Source of the DNA: Methylocella silvestris BL2
GTDB taxonomy: Bacteria > Pseudomonadota > Alphaproteobacteria > Rhizobiales > Beijerinckiaceae
DNA length: 64,000 nucleotides
NCBI RefSeq assembly: GCF_000021745.1
Contig: NC_011666.1
Coordinates: 4,119,001 to 4,183,000, forward strand
Direction of reading: 5' to 3'
In this document: positions 28,210 through 37,386 of the stretch, piece after piece
How positions within the stretch are numbered: position 1 is the first letter of the stretch
How the letters are laid out: each line of letters opens with the position of its first letter
Program-made: the position numbers and the translations under genes
Notes under the pieces: generated by a model
Databases searched by the model: none
Seen by the model: the letters and a program-made list of their open reading frames with translations, nothing else
What the model was told of the DNA's origin: nothing

Positions 28210-29742
28210 TCACAGCGGAATGTTGTCGTGCTTGCGCCAGGGCTTTTCGGCTGTCTTGCTGCGCAGCATGGCGAGCGCCCGCGCGATCCGCAACCGCGTC
28301 TCCCGCGGCTTGATCACTTCGTCGATATAGCCGCGCTCGGCGGCGACGAAGGGCGATAGGAAGCGGTCTTCATAGCTCTTGGTCAGCGCCGCGATTTTAT
28401 CCTTATCGTCCATGTCCTGACGGAAAATAATCTCGACCGCGCCCTTTGCGCCCATCACTGCGATCTGCGCCGAGGGCCAGGCGTAATTGACGTCGGCGCC
28501 GATATGCTTTGAGGCCATGACGTCATAGGCGCCGCCGAAGGCTTTGCGCGTAATCACGGTGATCAATGGCGTGGTGCATTGCGAGTAGGCGAACAGCAAT
28601 TTCGCGCCATGCTTGATCAGTCCGCCATATTCCTGCGCGACGCCGGGCAGGAACCCCGGAACGTCGACGAAAGTGACGATCGGAATATCGTAGCAATCGC
28701 AAAAGCGCACGAAGCGCGCCGCCTTGCGGGAAGCGTCGGAGTCGAGCACGCCGGCGAGCACCATCGGCTGGTTGGCGACGAAGCCGACCGTGCGCCCGTC
28801 GATGCGGCCGAAGCCGGTCACGATATTGCCGGCGAAGGCGCCCTGAATCTCAAAAAAGTCGCGCTCGTCGACCGTCTTCTCGATCAGCTCCTTGATGTCG
28901 TAGGGCTTGTTGGCGTTGTCGGGAACCAGCGTGTCGAGGCTCGGCTCGACGCGATCGACGTCGTCGAAGCTCGGCCAATGCGCCGCGCCGCTGGTGTTGT
29001 TGGCGGGAAGAAAATCGATCAGGCGGCGCAACTGCAGCAGCGCTTCGACGTCATTGTCGAAGGCGATGTCGGCGATCGAGGATTTCGTCGTGTGGATGCG
29101 CGCGCCGCCGAGCTCCTCCGCGGTGACGGATTCATTGGTGACGGTTTTGACGACGTCGGGCCCGGTCACGAACATATAGCTCGTGTCGCGCACCATGACG
29201 ATGAAATCGGTCATCGCCGGCGAATAGACGTCGCCGCCGGCGCAAGGGCCCATGATCACCGAGATCTGCGGAATGACTCCCGAGGCCTCGACGTTGCGGC
29301 GAAAAATTTCGGCATAGCCGCCGAGCGCCGCGACGCCTTCCTGGATGCGCGCCCCGCCGGCGTCGAACAGCCCGATGATCGGCGCGCGCATACGCAGCGC
29401 CATGTCCTGAATCTTGATGATCTTGGCGGCGTGGGCCTCGCTGAGCGAGCCGCCGAACACCGTGAAATCTTTGGAAAAAACGAAGATGGCGCGGCCGTTG
29501 ATCGTGCCCCAGCCAGTGACGACGCCATCGCCCGGGATCTTCTGCTTCTCCATGCCGAAATCGGAGCAGCGATGCTCGACATACATGTCGAACTCCTCGA
29601 AGGAGCCCTTATCGAGCAAAAGCTCGACGCGCTCTCTTGCGGTCAGCTTGCCCTTGGCGTGCTGGGCGCCGACGCGCCGCGCGCCGCCGCCGGCCAGCGC
29701 CTCGTCGCGGCGGCGTTCAAGCTCCTCAATGACATGTCGCAT
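28210..29742 (-). CDS. pccB: propionyl-CoA carboxylase beta subunit (carboxyltransferase)
   Basis: The 510-residue carboxyltransferase transfers CO2 from biotin to propionyl-CoA. Typical blocks are [21 protein letters not shown] early, the acyl-CoA oxyanion motifs [13 protein letters not shown] and [15 protein letters not shown], and in the second half [11 protein letters not shown] and [12 protein letters not shown]. The ATG at 29742 has AGGAGA 10 bp upstream and gives the usual PccB length. It is the first gene of the propionyl-CoA operon, divergent from pccR with 225 bp between. Confidence 0.95.
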   Translation of the reverse strand: MRHVIEELERRRDEALAGGGARRVGAQHAKGKLTARERVELLLDKGSFEEFDMYVEHRCSDFGMEKQKIPGDGVVTGWGTINGRAIFVFSKDFTVFGGSLSEAHAAKIIKIQDMALRMRAPIIGLFDAGGARIQEGVAALGGYAEIFRRNVEASGVIPQISVIMGPCAGGDVYSPAMTDFIVMVRDTSYMFVTGPDVVKTVTNESVTAEELGGARIHTTKSSIADIAFDNDVEALLQLRRLIDFLPANNTSGAAHWPSFDDVDRVEPSLDTLVPDNANKPYDIKELIEKTVDERDFFEIQGAFAGNIVTGFGRIDGRTVGFVANQPMVLAGVLDSDASRKAARFVRFCDCYDIPIVTFVDVPGFLPGVAQEYGGLIKHGAKLLFAYSQCTTPLITVITRKAFGGAYDVMASKHIGADVNYAWPSAQIAVMGAKGAVEIIFRQDMDDKDKIAALTKSYEDRFLSPFVAAERGYIDEVIKPRETRLRIARALAMLRSKTAEKPWRKHDNIPL

Positions 29743-29917
29743 GGCGAGACGTCTCCTGTTGCGGCCGCCGCCGCATTTGGCGAAGCGGACGTGCGCAATC
29801 TTCACAAATTTTCAGCCGATTTGAAAGGGACGCGGCTTTTGCCTGTTTCGGCTGGCGCGCAGCCGATTTTTGTTGTCGATCCGGCCCTTGCGTTCTACTG
29901 CAGTGAGCGGCGCGATC

Positions 29918-29964
29918 AATGCAAATCGGGCAAATTTGCAAATCTGTAAATCAAATGGATTTAC
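29918..29964. promoter_or_regulatory. candidate PccR operator between pccB and pccR
   Basis: This A/T-rich stretch just before pccR holds one perfect TTTGCAAA (29935-29942), a partial copy AATGCAAA (29918-29925), the overlapping palindrome GCAAATTTGC (29930-29939) and the inverted repeat GTAAATC-N5-GATTTAC (29946-29964). The PccR operator of Rhodobacter sphaeroides is TTTGCAAA-X4-TTTGCAAA; only one half is exact here. Position right at the pccR start fits autoregulation as well as control of pccB. Confidence 0.55.
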
Positions 29965-29967
29965 AAA

Positions 29968-31401
29968 ATGAAGAAATTGTTCGCCGGCCAGATCCTGAGG
30001 CGCCGCCGCGAGGAGCTCTCCCTCCCGCAAGCGCTCGTCGCCAGGCGCCTCGGGATCTCGCCAAGCTATCTGAACCAGATCGAAAGCGATCAGCGCCCGC
30101 TGACCGCAGCGATCCTCGTCGAGGTCACCCGCGTCCTGAAGCTGCAGGTCGCCGATCTTTACGACGATGGGCCGGAACGACTCGCCGCCAATCTGCGCGA
30201 GATGCTGTCCGATCCCCTGTTCGAGCACGCGAGCGTCAGCGGCCGCGAACTGAAGGCGATCTCGGCCGCAGCGCCCCATCTCGTTCGCGCCATGCTCGAT
30301 CTGCATTCCTCCTATCGCCGCATGGAGGAGCGCTATCGCGGGCTCGACGACGCCCTGCGCCAGGGCGAGGGCCCGATCGAGGCGCAAAGGCGTCCCTTCG
30401 CCTTCGACGAAGTGCGGGATTTCTTCCATTTCATGGGCAATTACTGCGATGCGCTGGACCGCAGCGCCGAGGCGCTGGCCGAGCGGCTTTGGGGCGAGAA
30501 CGCCGTCTCCTATCAGAGCCTTGCCGACTATTCCGCGCGCGAGCTCGGCGCGCGCGTGATCGTTTCGACTCCGAAGACGGCCGGCGGCCCGATCAGCCGC
30601 TACGACCCTGCCATCGGCGCCCTGTTCCTTGACGGCGATCAGGAGCCGGCGACGCAGAAATTCCTGCTCGCCTGCCACATCGCGGCGCGCACGCAGCACG
30701 AAAAAATCGACGAGCTCGCCGGCGCCGCGCGGTTCAAGAGCCCGGCCTCGGCGGAGATCGCCAAACTCGCGCTCGCCAATTATTTCGCCAGCGCGCTTGT
30801 GATGCCCTATGCGCGCTTTTCCGGCGAAGCGCGCGCGGCCCGCCATGACGTCGAGCGCCTGTCGCGGCAGTTCGGCGTCAGCATCGAACAGGTCTGCCAC
30901 CGTTTCTCGACGCTGCAGCGACCCGGCCGCGAGGGCGCGCCCTTCTATTTTCTGCGGGTCGACCGGGCCGGCAACATCACCAAACGCCACAGCGCGACGC
31001 GTTTCCAGTTCGCCCGCTATGGCGGCGCCTGTCCCTTGTGGAACATCCATGAGGCGTTCGAGCGGCCCAACCACTTCCTCGTGCAGGTCGCCGAAATGCC
31101 GGATGGCGTGCGCTATCTTTCGGTGGCGCGCTCGATCGCCAAGAAGGGTGGCTCGTTCGGCTCGCCGCAGCGCAATTACGCGATCGGCTTTGGCTGCGAG
31201 ATCGATCATGCGCAAGATCTCGTCTATTCCGACGCGATCGATCTTCGCAGCTCCGCAACGGTCGCCAAGATCGGCGTCGCCTGCCGCGTCTGCGAACGGC
31301 AAGACTGCCTGCAGCGCGCCGTGCCGCCGCTCGACGCGGCAATCGAGGTCGACGCCAACGAACGCGGCATGGTGCCCTACCGGCTCAGAAGCGGCGGGTG
31401 A
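29968..31401 (+). CDS. pccR: ScfR-family short-chain acyl-CoA regulator (PccR-like)
   Basis: The 477-residue regulator has an N-terminal XRE helix-turn-helix (about 8-60: LRRRREELSLPQALVARRLG, then SPSYLNQIESDQRPLT), a central DUF955/IrrE-like domain and a C-terminal domain with Cys residues in VACRVCERQDCLQRA. This is the architecture of RamB, MccR and PccR, which sense acyl-CoA esters. Being divergent from pccB, it very likely controls propionyl-CoA assimilation. The central domain lacks an evident HExxH zinc motif (HIAARTQHEK is at its place), as in other members. A candidate operator touches its start codon. Confidence 0.88.
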   Translation: MKKLFAGQILRRRREELSLPQALVARRLGISPSYLNQIESDQRPLTAAILVEVTRVLKLQVADLYDDGPERLAANLREMLSDPLFEHASVSGRELKAISAAAPHLVRAMLDLHSSYRRMEERYRGLDDALRQGEGPIEAQRRPFAFDEVRDFFHFMGNYCDALDRSAEALAERLWGENAVSYQSLADYSARELGARVIVSTPKTAGGPISRYDPAIGALFLDGDQEPATQKFLLACHIAARTQHEKIDELAGAARFKSPASAEIAKLALANYFASALVMPYARFSGEARAARHDVERLSRQFGVSIEQVCHRFSTLQRPGREGAPFYFLRVDRAGNITKRHSATRFQFARYGGACPLWNIHEAFERPNHFLVQVAEMPDGVRYLSVARSIAKKGGSFGSPQRNYAIGFGCEIDHAQDLVYSDAIDLRSSATVAKIGVACRVCERQDCLQRAVPPLDAAIEVDANERGMVPYRLRSGG

Positions 31402-31429
31402 GACGTTGGTGTGCTGGGTGGGCGCTTGT

Positions 31430-32602
31430 TTACGCGCCGAAGATCACGCGGCGGAAGCGGCGCAGCGCGAACACAAAATAGACCCCCCCGATCACCGCGA
31501 CGGCGACAAGTTGCGGCCAGACGATGGAGAGGCCCGCGCCGCGGTAGAGAACAGCCTGGGCGAAAGCGACGAAATGCGGCGTTGGGCTGATCGTCTCCAT
31601 CACATAGCGCAACCAGACGGGCATGCTTTCGATCGGCGTGCTGCTGCCAGATAAAAGCTGCATGATGAGCAGCACGGGAATCGCAAGCAGGCCGAACTGC
31701 CCCATCGACGAGGCGATGGTGCCGAGCAGAATGCCGAGCGCAGCCACGGTGAAGACGTAGAAACACGAGCCGCCGAGAAACAGCGGAATCGAGCCGGCGA
31801 TAGGCACGGACAGCGCCACCTGCACCACGAGCGCCAGCGACAGGCCGGCGGCGGCGAGAATGACGAGCCCGTTGGCGAGGATCTTGGCGAGCATGATTTC
31901 GGAGGGCGTCACCGGCATGACGAGAAGATGCTCGACGGTTCCCTGCTCCCTTTCGCGGATCAGCGCCGCGCCGGTCAGGATGACGGTGAGCAGCGTGATA
32001 TTGTTGATGACCTGCATCACCGAGGTGAACCAGCTCGATTTCAAGTTCGGATTGAATTTTGCGCGGGTGACGACGTTGACAGGGATCTCGGTGGTTCCTT
32101 CCCGCCCCGAGAGGAAATTGGCGACTTCGGTCGCGATGATGTTCTGAATGTAGACGGCGCCATTGCCCGCCTGCGTGATGGCGGTGGCGTCAATGTTGAC
32201 CTGCACGGACGTCGCGCGGCTGGCGAGGATATCGGCCTGGAATCGCGGTGGAATCTCGATCACAAAGACGAGCTGGCCCTCGTCCATGACCTTGTCGATG
32301 CCGCCGGCCGAAACTTCGACCGCGCGCTGGAACAGCGGCGGCGTCAGCCCGTCGGCGATCCGGCGCGACAGCTCGGAGCGATCCTCGTCGACGATGCCGA
32401 CCGACAGATTGGTCGCCTCGGTCGTCGCGCCATTCGCGACGGTATAGATCGCGACGGTGAAGGCATAGACGACGAGGATCAGCATCACGGGATCGGCCTT
32501 GATGCTGCGCAGCTCCTTCACCATCAGCCGGTAGATCGTGGACAGGCGCGCGCGGAGCCCGCCCGTGTCCGATCCCGACCCAGTCTTGGCGGCCGCCTTC
32601 AC
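31430..32602 (-). CDS. ABC-2 type transporter permease (YhhJ-like)
   Basis: The 390-residue inner-membrane protein has one N-terminal membrane segment (DPVMLILVVYAFTVAIYTVA), a large extracytoplasmic domain (about 60-180) and five or so C-terminal segments with the ABC-2 permease pattern IREREQGTVEHLLVMPVTPSEI. It begins with GTG one base after the stop of the fused ATPase gene. The three-gene set matches the yhiI-rbbA-yhhJ arrangement of Escherichia coli. The exported substrate is unknown. Confidence 0.85.
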   Translation of the reverse strand: MKAAAKTGSGSDTGGLRARLSTIYRLMVKELRSIKADPVMLILVVYAFTVAIYTVANGATTEATNLSVGIVDEDRSELSRRIADGLTPPLFQRAVEVSAGGIDKVMDEGQLVFVIEIPPRFQADILASRATSVQVNIDATAITQAGNGAVYIQNIIATEVANFLSGREGTTEIPVNVVTRAKFNPNLKSSWFTSVMQVINNITLLTVILTGAALIREREQGTVEHLLVMPVTPSEIMLAKILANGLVILAAAGLSLALVVQVALSVPIAGSIPLFLGGSCFYVFTVAALGILLGTIASSMGQFGLLAIPVLLIMQLLSGSSTPIESMPVWLRYVMETISPTPHFVAFAQAVLYRGAGLSIVWPQLVAVAVIGGVYFVFALRRFRRVIFGA

Positions 32603-32603
32603 G

Positions 32604-35342
32604 TCAGGGCTCCTGTTTCTTCAGAAGGAATTGAGCGGCGGCGAGATAGGCGAGCGCAAATCCGAGAAGCACGACGATGTTGAACCAGAGTTCGGACAGG
32701 CCGAGCGATTTCGTGAAGGCGCCGATGCTGATGGGGTGATACCAGGCGGCCGGAAAGGAGAGGCCAATCAGCCGCGCGCCGCCGGACAGCGAGGCGACCG
32801 GCGTCAAGAGGCCAGAAAAATTCACCGCCGTTATGAAGCAGAGGATGGCGGTTGCAAAAACGGCCGCGACCTGCGTGCGCGTAAAAGTCGAGACGAGCTG
32901 GCCGAAGCCGGTTGTCGCGAAGACATAGCAGAGGGTCGCGAGCGCGAGCGTCGCGAAGGATCCCTTGACCTCGACGCCGAACAGGAGGGCCGCCAGCAGC
33001 ACGAGCAGAAAAAAGCTCGCCATGGCGACGCCGACATAGGGCAGCTGCTTGCCGAACAGAAATTCAAACTTGCTGATCGGCGTCGCGCGGAAATTGGCGA
33101 TCGAGCCCGTCTCTTTTTCCTTCACCACGGCGACCGCCGACATGATCGCCGGGATGAGAATCAACATCAGCACGATGACGCCGGGAACCATGGCGTTGAC
33201 GCTTTTAAAGGCCTGATTATAGCGAAAGCGCGTCTCGATGTTCACGGTGGAGACGACCGCGTTGGCGCCAAGTCTTTCGACTGCTCGCTCCTTCAGATAT
33301 TGCACGGCGAGCCCGCTCACATAGCCGCGCGCCGTCTCGCCGCGAAACGGCATCGCGCCGTCGATCAGCACGGTGACTTCGGGCGCGCGCAAATTTTGCA
33401 GATCGCGGCCGAAGCCTGCGGGAATTTCGACGACGAGGCTCAGCTCGCCGCGCTTGAAGCGCTCCTCCATTTCGGCCGGCGACTCGATCGGCGGCTGTTC
33501 GGAAAAATAGCGCGATCCAGAGAAGCTTTCGAGCAGCCGCCGGCTTTCCGGCGTCCGGTCCTGATCGAAGGCGGCATATTTGAGATTCTCGACGTCGAAG
33601 GAAATGCCATAGCCGAAAGCCATCATCAATATCAGCGGGCCGACAAGAGCGAAAGCAAGCCGGATCGGATCGCGCAGAAGCTCCATGGTCTCGCGCCGCG
33701 CATAGGCCCAAAGGCGCCTTGGATCGAAGCGCCTCGTCTTGCCGGAATGGTCCGCGGTCGGCGGCGGCGCCGCCGCCTCAGTTGTTGCGGGCGCGGAAGG
33801 TCGGGTCGTCGCTTCGGCGTCGATGAGATAGCCGATGAAGGCGTCCTCGAGCGTCGCGGCGCCGCGCTTCTCAACCAGCTCGCGCGGCGTTCCAACCGCA
33901 AGCACCTTGCCCGCGTGCATCAGCGAAATCCGGTCGCAGCGCTCGGCCTCGTTCATGAAATGCGTCGAGATAAAGATGGTGACGCCATCGTCGCGCGACA
34001 GATCGATGAGCGTGCGCCAGAAGGCGTCGCGCGCGATCGGGTCGACGCCGGACGTCGGTTCGTCAAGGATCAATATGGCGGGCCGGTGCAGCACGGCGAC
34101 GGCAAGCTGCAGTCTCTGCTTGACGCCGAGCGGCAGGCTGTCGGGCCGCTGCTCTACGGACTCGCGAAGATCGTAGCGCTGCAACAATTCGTCGATGCGC
34201 CCTGTGATCTCGTTCGCCGGCAAATGATAAAGATGCGCGTGCAGCTCGAGATTCTGGCGCACGGTGAGCTCGACGTAGAGCGAGAAGGCCTGCGACATGT
34301 AGCCGACGTTTTGCCGCATCGCCATATCGTCGGAGGCCATCGGCTTGCCAAATAGTTTCGCGGAGCCTTCGGTCGCCGGCAACAGGCCGGTCAGCATCTT
34401 CATTGTGGTGGATTTGCCGCAGCCGTTCGAGCCGAGAAAGCCGAAGATTTCGCCGCGTGCGATTCGAAAGCTCACATGGTCAACGGCGACGAAGGAGCCG
34501 AACCGCCGCGTCAGCCCCTCGGCCTCGATCGCCGGCGGCTCGTCAGCGCCGTCGGGGCGTGGTCGCGCCAAAACCTTCTTGTGCTGCGCGCGTTTTTCCT
34601 CCGGCAGAAGCGCGATGAAGGCGCTGTCGAGAGAGGTCTCATGCGCCCGCTCCAGAATGTCCCGCGGCGGGCCCTGCGCTATGATTTTTCCCGCGTCCAT
34701 CGCCGCAAGCCAGTCGAAGCGCGCCGCCTCGTCCATATAGGCTGTCGCGACGATGACGCTCATGTCCGGGCGGCGCGCGCGCATCGAAGCGATAAGATCC
34801 CAGAACTGGCGGCGCGAGAGCGGATCGACGCCGGTCGTCGGTTCGTCGAGAATGAGCAGCGTCGGATCATGCATCAGCGAGCAACAAAGGCTAAGCTTCT
34901 GCTTCATGCCGCCTGAGAGCTGCCCCGCCGGCCTGTCCATGAACGGGTCGAGACCCGTCGCGCGCAACAATTCGTCGATGCGCGCGCGACGTTGGGAAAC
35001 AGATTGCCCGAACAGCCGGCCGAAGAAATCGACATTTTCAAAAACAGTGAGCGTCGGGTAGAGATTGCGCCCGAGCCCCTGCGGCATGTAGGCGATGCGT
35101 CCACAATTGGAAAAGCGCAGGCGTTCGTCGGCCATGTCGTCGCCGAACACCGTGACCCCGCCGCTCTGGATGGCGCGGACGCCGGAAACGAGCGCGAGCA
35201 GCGTCGATTTGCCGACGCCGTCCGGTCCGATCATGCCGACCATGCAGCGGGCGGGAATATCGAGGCTGACGTCGTCGAGCGCGACCCTTTTGCCGTAGCG
35301 ATGGGTGACGCCCCTCAGCGCGGCGACGACATCTTGCGTCAT
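32604..35342 (-). CDS. fused ABC ATPase-ATPase-permease protein (RbbA-like)
   Basis: This 912-residue protein joins two ATP-binding domains and an ABC-2 membrane domain. The first ATPase (about 1-235) has GPDGVGKST, the signature LSGGMKQKLSL and LLILDEPTTGVD; the second (about 265-495) has GSNGCGKST, a divergent signature LPLGVKQRLQL and LILDEPTSGVD. From about residue 540 follows a permease with an extracytoplasmic domain and the ABC-2 block VKEKETGSIANFRATPISKF. Domain order and length fit RbbA. RbbA was first described as ribosome-bound, but the flanking HlyD and permease genes point to an exporter. It overlaps the HlyD gene by 4 bp (ATGA). Confidence 0.87.
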   Translation of the reverse strand: MTQDVVAALRGVTHRYGKRVALDDVSLDIPARCMVGMIGPDGVGKSTLLALVSGVRAIQSGGVTVFGDDMADERLRFSNCGRIAYMPQGLGRNLYPTLTVFENVDFFGRLFGQSVSQRRARIDELLRATGLDPFMDRPAGQLSGGMKQKLSLCCSLMHDPTLLILDEPTTGVDPLSRRQFWDLIASMRARRPDMSVIVATAYMDEAARFDWLAAMDAGKIIAQGPPRDILERAHETSLDSAFIALLPEEKRAQHKKVLARPRPDGADEPPAIEAEGLTRRFGSFVAVDHVSFRIARGEIFGFLGSNGCGKSTTMKMLTGLLPATEGSAKLFGKPMASDDMAMRQNVGYMSQAFSLYVELTVRQNLELHAHLYHLPANEITGRIDELLQRYDLRESVEQRPDSLPLGVKQRLQLAVAVLHRPAILILDEPTSGVDPIARDAFWRTLIDLSRDDGVTIFISTHFMNEAERCDRISLMHAGKVLAVGTPRELVEKRGAATLEDAFIGYLIDAEATTRPSAPATTEAAAPPPTADHSGKTRRFDPRRLWAYARRETMELLRDPIRLAFALVGPLILMMAFGYGISFDVENLKYAAFDQDRTPESRRLLESFSGSRYFSEQPPIESPAEMEERFKRGELSLVVEIPAGFGRDLQNLRAPEVTVLIDGAMPFRGETARGYVSGLAVQYLKERAVERLGANAVVSTVNIETRFRYNQAFKSVNAMVPGVIVLMLILIPAIMSAVAVVKEKETGSIANFRATPISKFEFLFGKQLPYVGVAMASFFLLVLLAALLFGVEVKGSFATLALATLCYVFATTGFGQLVSTFTRTQVAAVFATAILCFITAVNFSGLLTPVASLSGGARLIGLSFPAAWYHPISIGAFTKSLGLSELWFNIVVLLGFALAYLAAAQFLLKKQEP

Positions 35343-36385
35343 TGCGGCAGTTTCACCTTGAGATCGTCGGGCCAATCGGCGCCGGATGCGGTGCGCACGA
35401 AGCCGATGCCGCGCACGCCGGTCTTGACCTGCCGGTGGTATTTCTCCAGCACCTTGGGATCGACCTGTAGTTTGACGCGGAACATCAGCTTTTGCCGCTC
35501 ATCCTCGGTTTCGACGCTTTTCGGCGTGAACTGCGCGTCGGTCGCGACAAAGCTGATCGAGGCCGGAATCACATATTGCGGAATGGGATCGGCGATAATG
35601 CGCGCCTCGTCGCTGAGCGCGAGCTTGCCGGCCTCTGACGCTGGCAGATAGATCGTCATATAAACATCGTTGAGATCGAGGATGGTGAGGATGCGCTGGC
35701 CGGGCGCCACCACCTCGCCTGCGCGCGCGAGCCTGTATTGCACGCGGCCGCTGCGCGGCGACACCAGCACGAGATCGACCAGGATCGATTGCAGCCGTTG
35801 CACATCGGCTTCCGCCGTCTGGATCGCAAATTGCGCCTGGTCGCGCTGCGCGGTCGCGGCGCGATGGGCCGCCTCCGCCGCCTCGAATTTGTTGCGCCGC
35901 TGATCGACCACCTGCTGCGTGATGTTGCCGCGCTGGAGCAGGCTCTGGCCGCGTTCGAGATCGGTCCTCGCGAAGGTCAGATCGCTCTGACGCTGCGCGA
36001 TCAGCGCCACCGCTTCGGCCAATGCCTGCTTCGCCCCCAGCACCTGCGCCTGCGCGCCGCGCAGCTGCGCCTCATATTCGGGGCCAGCGATTTTGCCGAC
36101 GACCTGTCCGGCCGTCACCTCGTCGCCTTCGTCGAAATTGAGCGTTTCGAGGCGCCCGCCATATTTCGCGGCGACGTCGACCTGCGTCGCCTCGATGCGT
36201 CCGTTCGATTTGGCGATGCCGGCGGGCATTTTGCCGCCGCGCAGGCGCGCGATCAGCGTTTGCACCATCTCGCCCGCTTTCGTCGCGGCCTGCTTCAGAT
36301 CGCTTTGGCCTTGCGCCGTTGCAACGCCCGTGGTGGTCAGAACAGCAGCGATCAGGCAAAATCGGGCGGCGCGGCGAGCGAACAT
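35339..36385 (-). CDS. HlyD-family periplasmic adaptor (YhiI-like)
   Basis: The 348-residue membrane fusion protein has an N-terminal signal sequence or anchor (FCLIAAVLTTTGVATA), a biotinyl-lipoyl-like half-motif (RIEATQVDVAAKYGGRLETL), a long coiled-coil hairpin (about 90-210, with repeated Ala/Gln) and the second lipoyl half (VLVSPRSGRVQYRLARAGEVV). It links the two ABC proteins that follow to an outer-membrane partner, which is not encoded nearby. The ATG at 36385 has AAGGGA 6 bp upstream and places the signal sequence at the N-terminus. Confidence 0.87.
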   Translation of the reverse strand: MFARRAARFCLIAAVLTTTGVATAQGQSDLKQAATKAGEMVQTLIARLRGGKMPAGIAKSNGRIEATQVDVAAKYGGRLETLNFDEGDEVTAGQVVGKIAGPEYEAQLRGAQAQVLGAKQALAEAVALIAQRQSDLTFARTDLERGQSLLQRGNITQQVVDQRRNKFEAAEAAHRAATAQRDQAQFAIQTAEADVQRLQSILVDLVLVSPRSGRVQYRLARAGEVVAPGQRILTILDLNDVYMTIYLPASEAGKLALSDEARIIADPIPQYVIPASISFVATDAQFTPKSVETEDERQKLMFRVKLQVDPKVLEKYHRQVKTGVRGIGFVRTASGADWPDDLKVKLPQ

Positions 36386-36709
36386 CTCAATTCCCTTTGC
36401 GACAGGCTCGATCCATTCGGGCGCATCGACTTTATGATCAAGGATTTTTTGTTTTTGGCTCCGGCTGAAGGCCGCGCAAATCGCCACGGACGAACGCGCG
36501 GGGCGGGCTGTCCTGCTTTATCGGGCGAAAATGCGTGGGTTCGAGACAGCCGGCGATTCCCCGGAGCTTGTCAGGCGCCCGCGGCTTGTCAAGCGGATGA
36601 CGCAAGGCGGAAGGCAAATTGCCCGGAAGCCGTCTCGCCGTATCCGGCCCTTCTGTGATAGAGGAGCCGGGCGGCGCCCGCGCCCGCAGCTATGCAAAGG
36701 GAAGATGGC
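36386..36709. other. 324-bp divergent intergenic region, no gene seen
   Basis: This gap separates the exporter operon (minus) from the NnrU gene (plus) and must hold promoters for both. I see no convincing -35/-10 or -24/-12 pair. One small feature is a direct repeat GCTTGTCA at 36567-36574 and 36585-36592, 18 bp apart, which could be a regulator site or chance. The right half is as GC-rich as coding DNA but has no convincing reading frame. Confidence 0.6.
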
Positions 36710-37282
36710 ATGTTGATCTTGATCGTCGGACTCATCGTCTTTCTCGGCGTCCATGTGCTGACGACGATGCGGGAGACGCGCGTCGAATTGATCGGGCGCT
36801 TCGGCGAGCGCACCTATAAGCTTGCTTACGCGGCGGCGTCTGTCGTCGGCTTCGTGCTGATCGTCTGGGGATTTTCGCGCTATCGGGCGCATGGCTTGAT
36901 CCCGGTCTGGGCGCCCCCGGAGTGGACGCGCCACATCACCATGCTTTTGATGTGGCTTGCCTTTATTGCGCTCGCGGCGATGGGCAAGACTCCGAGCCGG
37001 ATCAGGGGCTGGCTGCGGCACCCGATGCTTGTCGCGATCAAGATCTGGGCGCTGGCGCATCTCCTCGTCAACGGCGATCTTGGCGGCATGATCCTGTTTT
37101 GCTCCTTTCTCGCTTTCGCTGTCTACGACCGGATCGCGGTCAAGCGGCGCGGCGACGTGGGCGCGCCCCGGCTCGCCGAATTCACCCGCGCCGATGTCGT
37201 GACGCTCGTCGGCGGGACAGTCGCCTATGTCGTGATGATCTTCCTCCATCCCATCCTGATCGGGGTTCCGGTACTGCGGTGA
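36710..37282 (+). CDS. NnrU-family membrane protein
   Basis: The 190-residue protein has five to six membrane segments and the family features MLILIVGLIVFLGVHVLT at the N-terminus, LAYAAASVVGFVLIVWGFS and HPMLVAIKIWALAHLLVNGD. NnrU was named from a denitrifier gene cluster; relatives include plant zeta-carotene isomerase, so the biochemical role is uncertain. The start at 36710 is chosen over 36692 because AAGGGAAG precedes it and homologues begin at this residue. Confidence 0.85.
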   Translation: MLILIVGLIVFLGVHVLTTMRETRVELIGRFGERTYKLAYAAASVVGFVLIVWGFSRYRAHGLIPVWAPPEWTRHITMLLMWLAFIALAAMGKTPSRIRGWLRHPMLVAIKIWALAHLLVNGDLGGMILFCSFLAFAVYDRIAVKRRGDVGAPRLAEFTRADVVTLVGGTVAYVVMIFLHPILIGVPVLR

Positions 37283-37386
37283 GCCTGCGGCGATGCGCCC
37301 GCGCTCCGGGCTCGGGCGGCACGAAACTCGCTACCCTCTGAGGGGTTGCAGAATCTTGGGGCGCGACGGGCGCTATAGGAGACGGC

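Noticed and set aside
36567-36592. Direct repeat GCTTGTCA with 18-bp period
   Set aside because: Only two copies of 8 bases in a GC-rich gap, without symmetry or a nearby promoter. It is noted in the gap entry but too weak as a finding.
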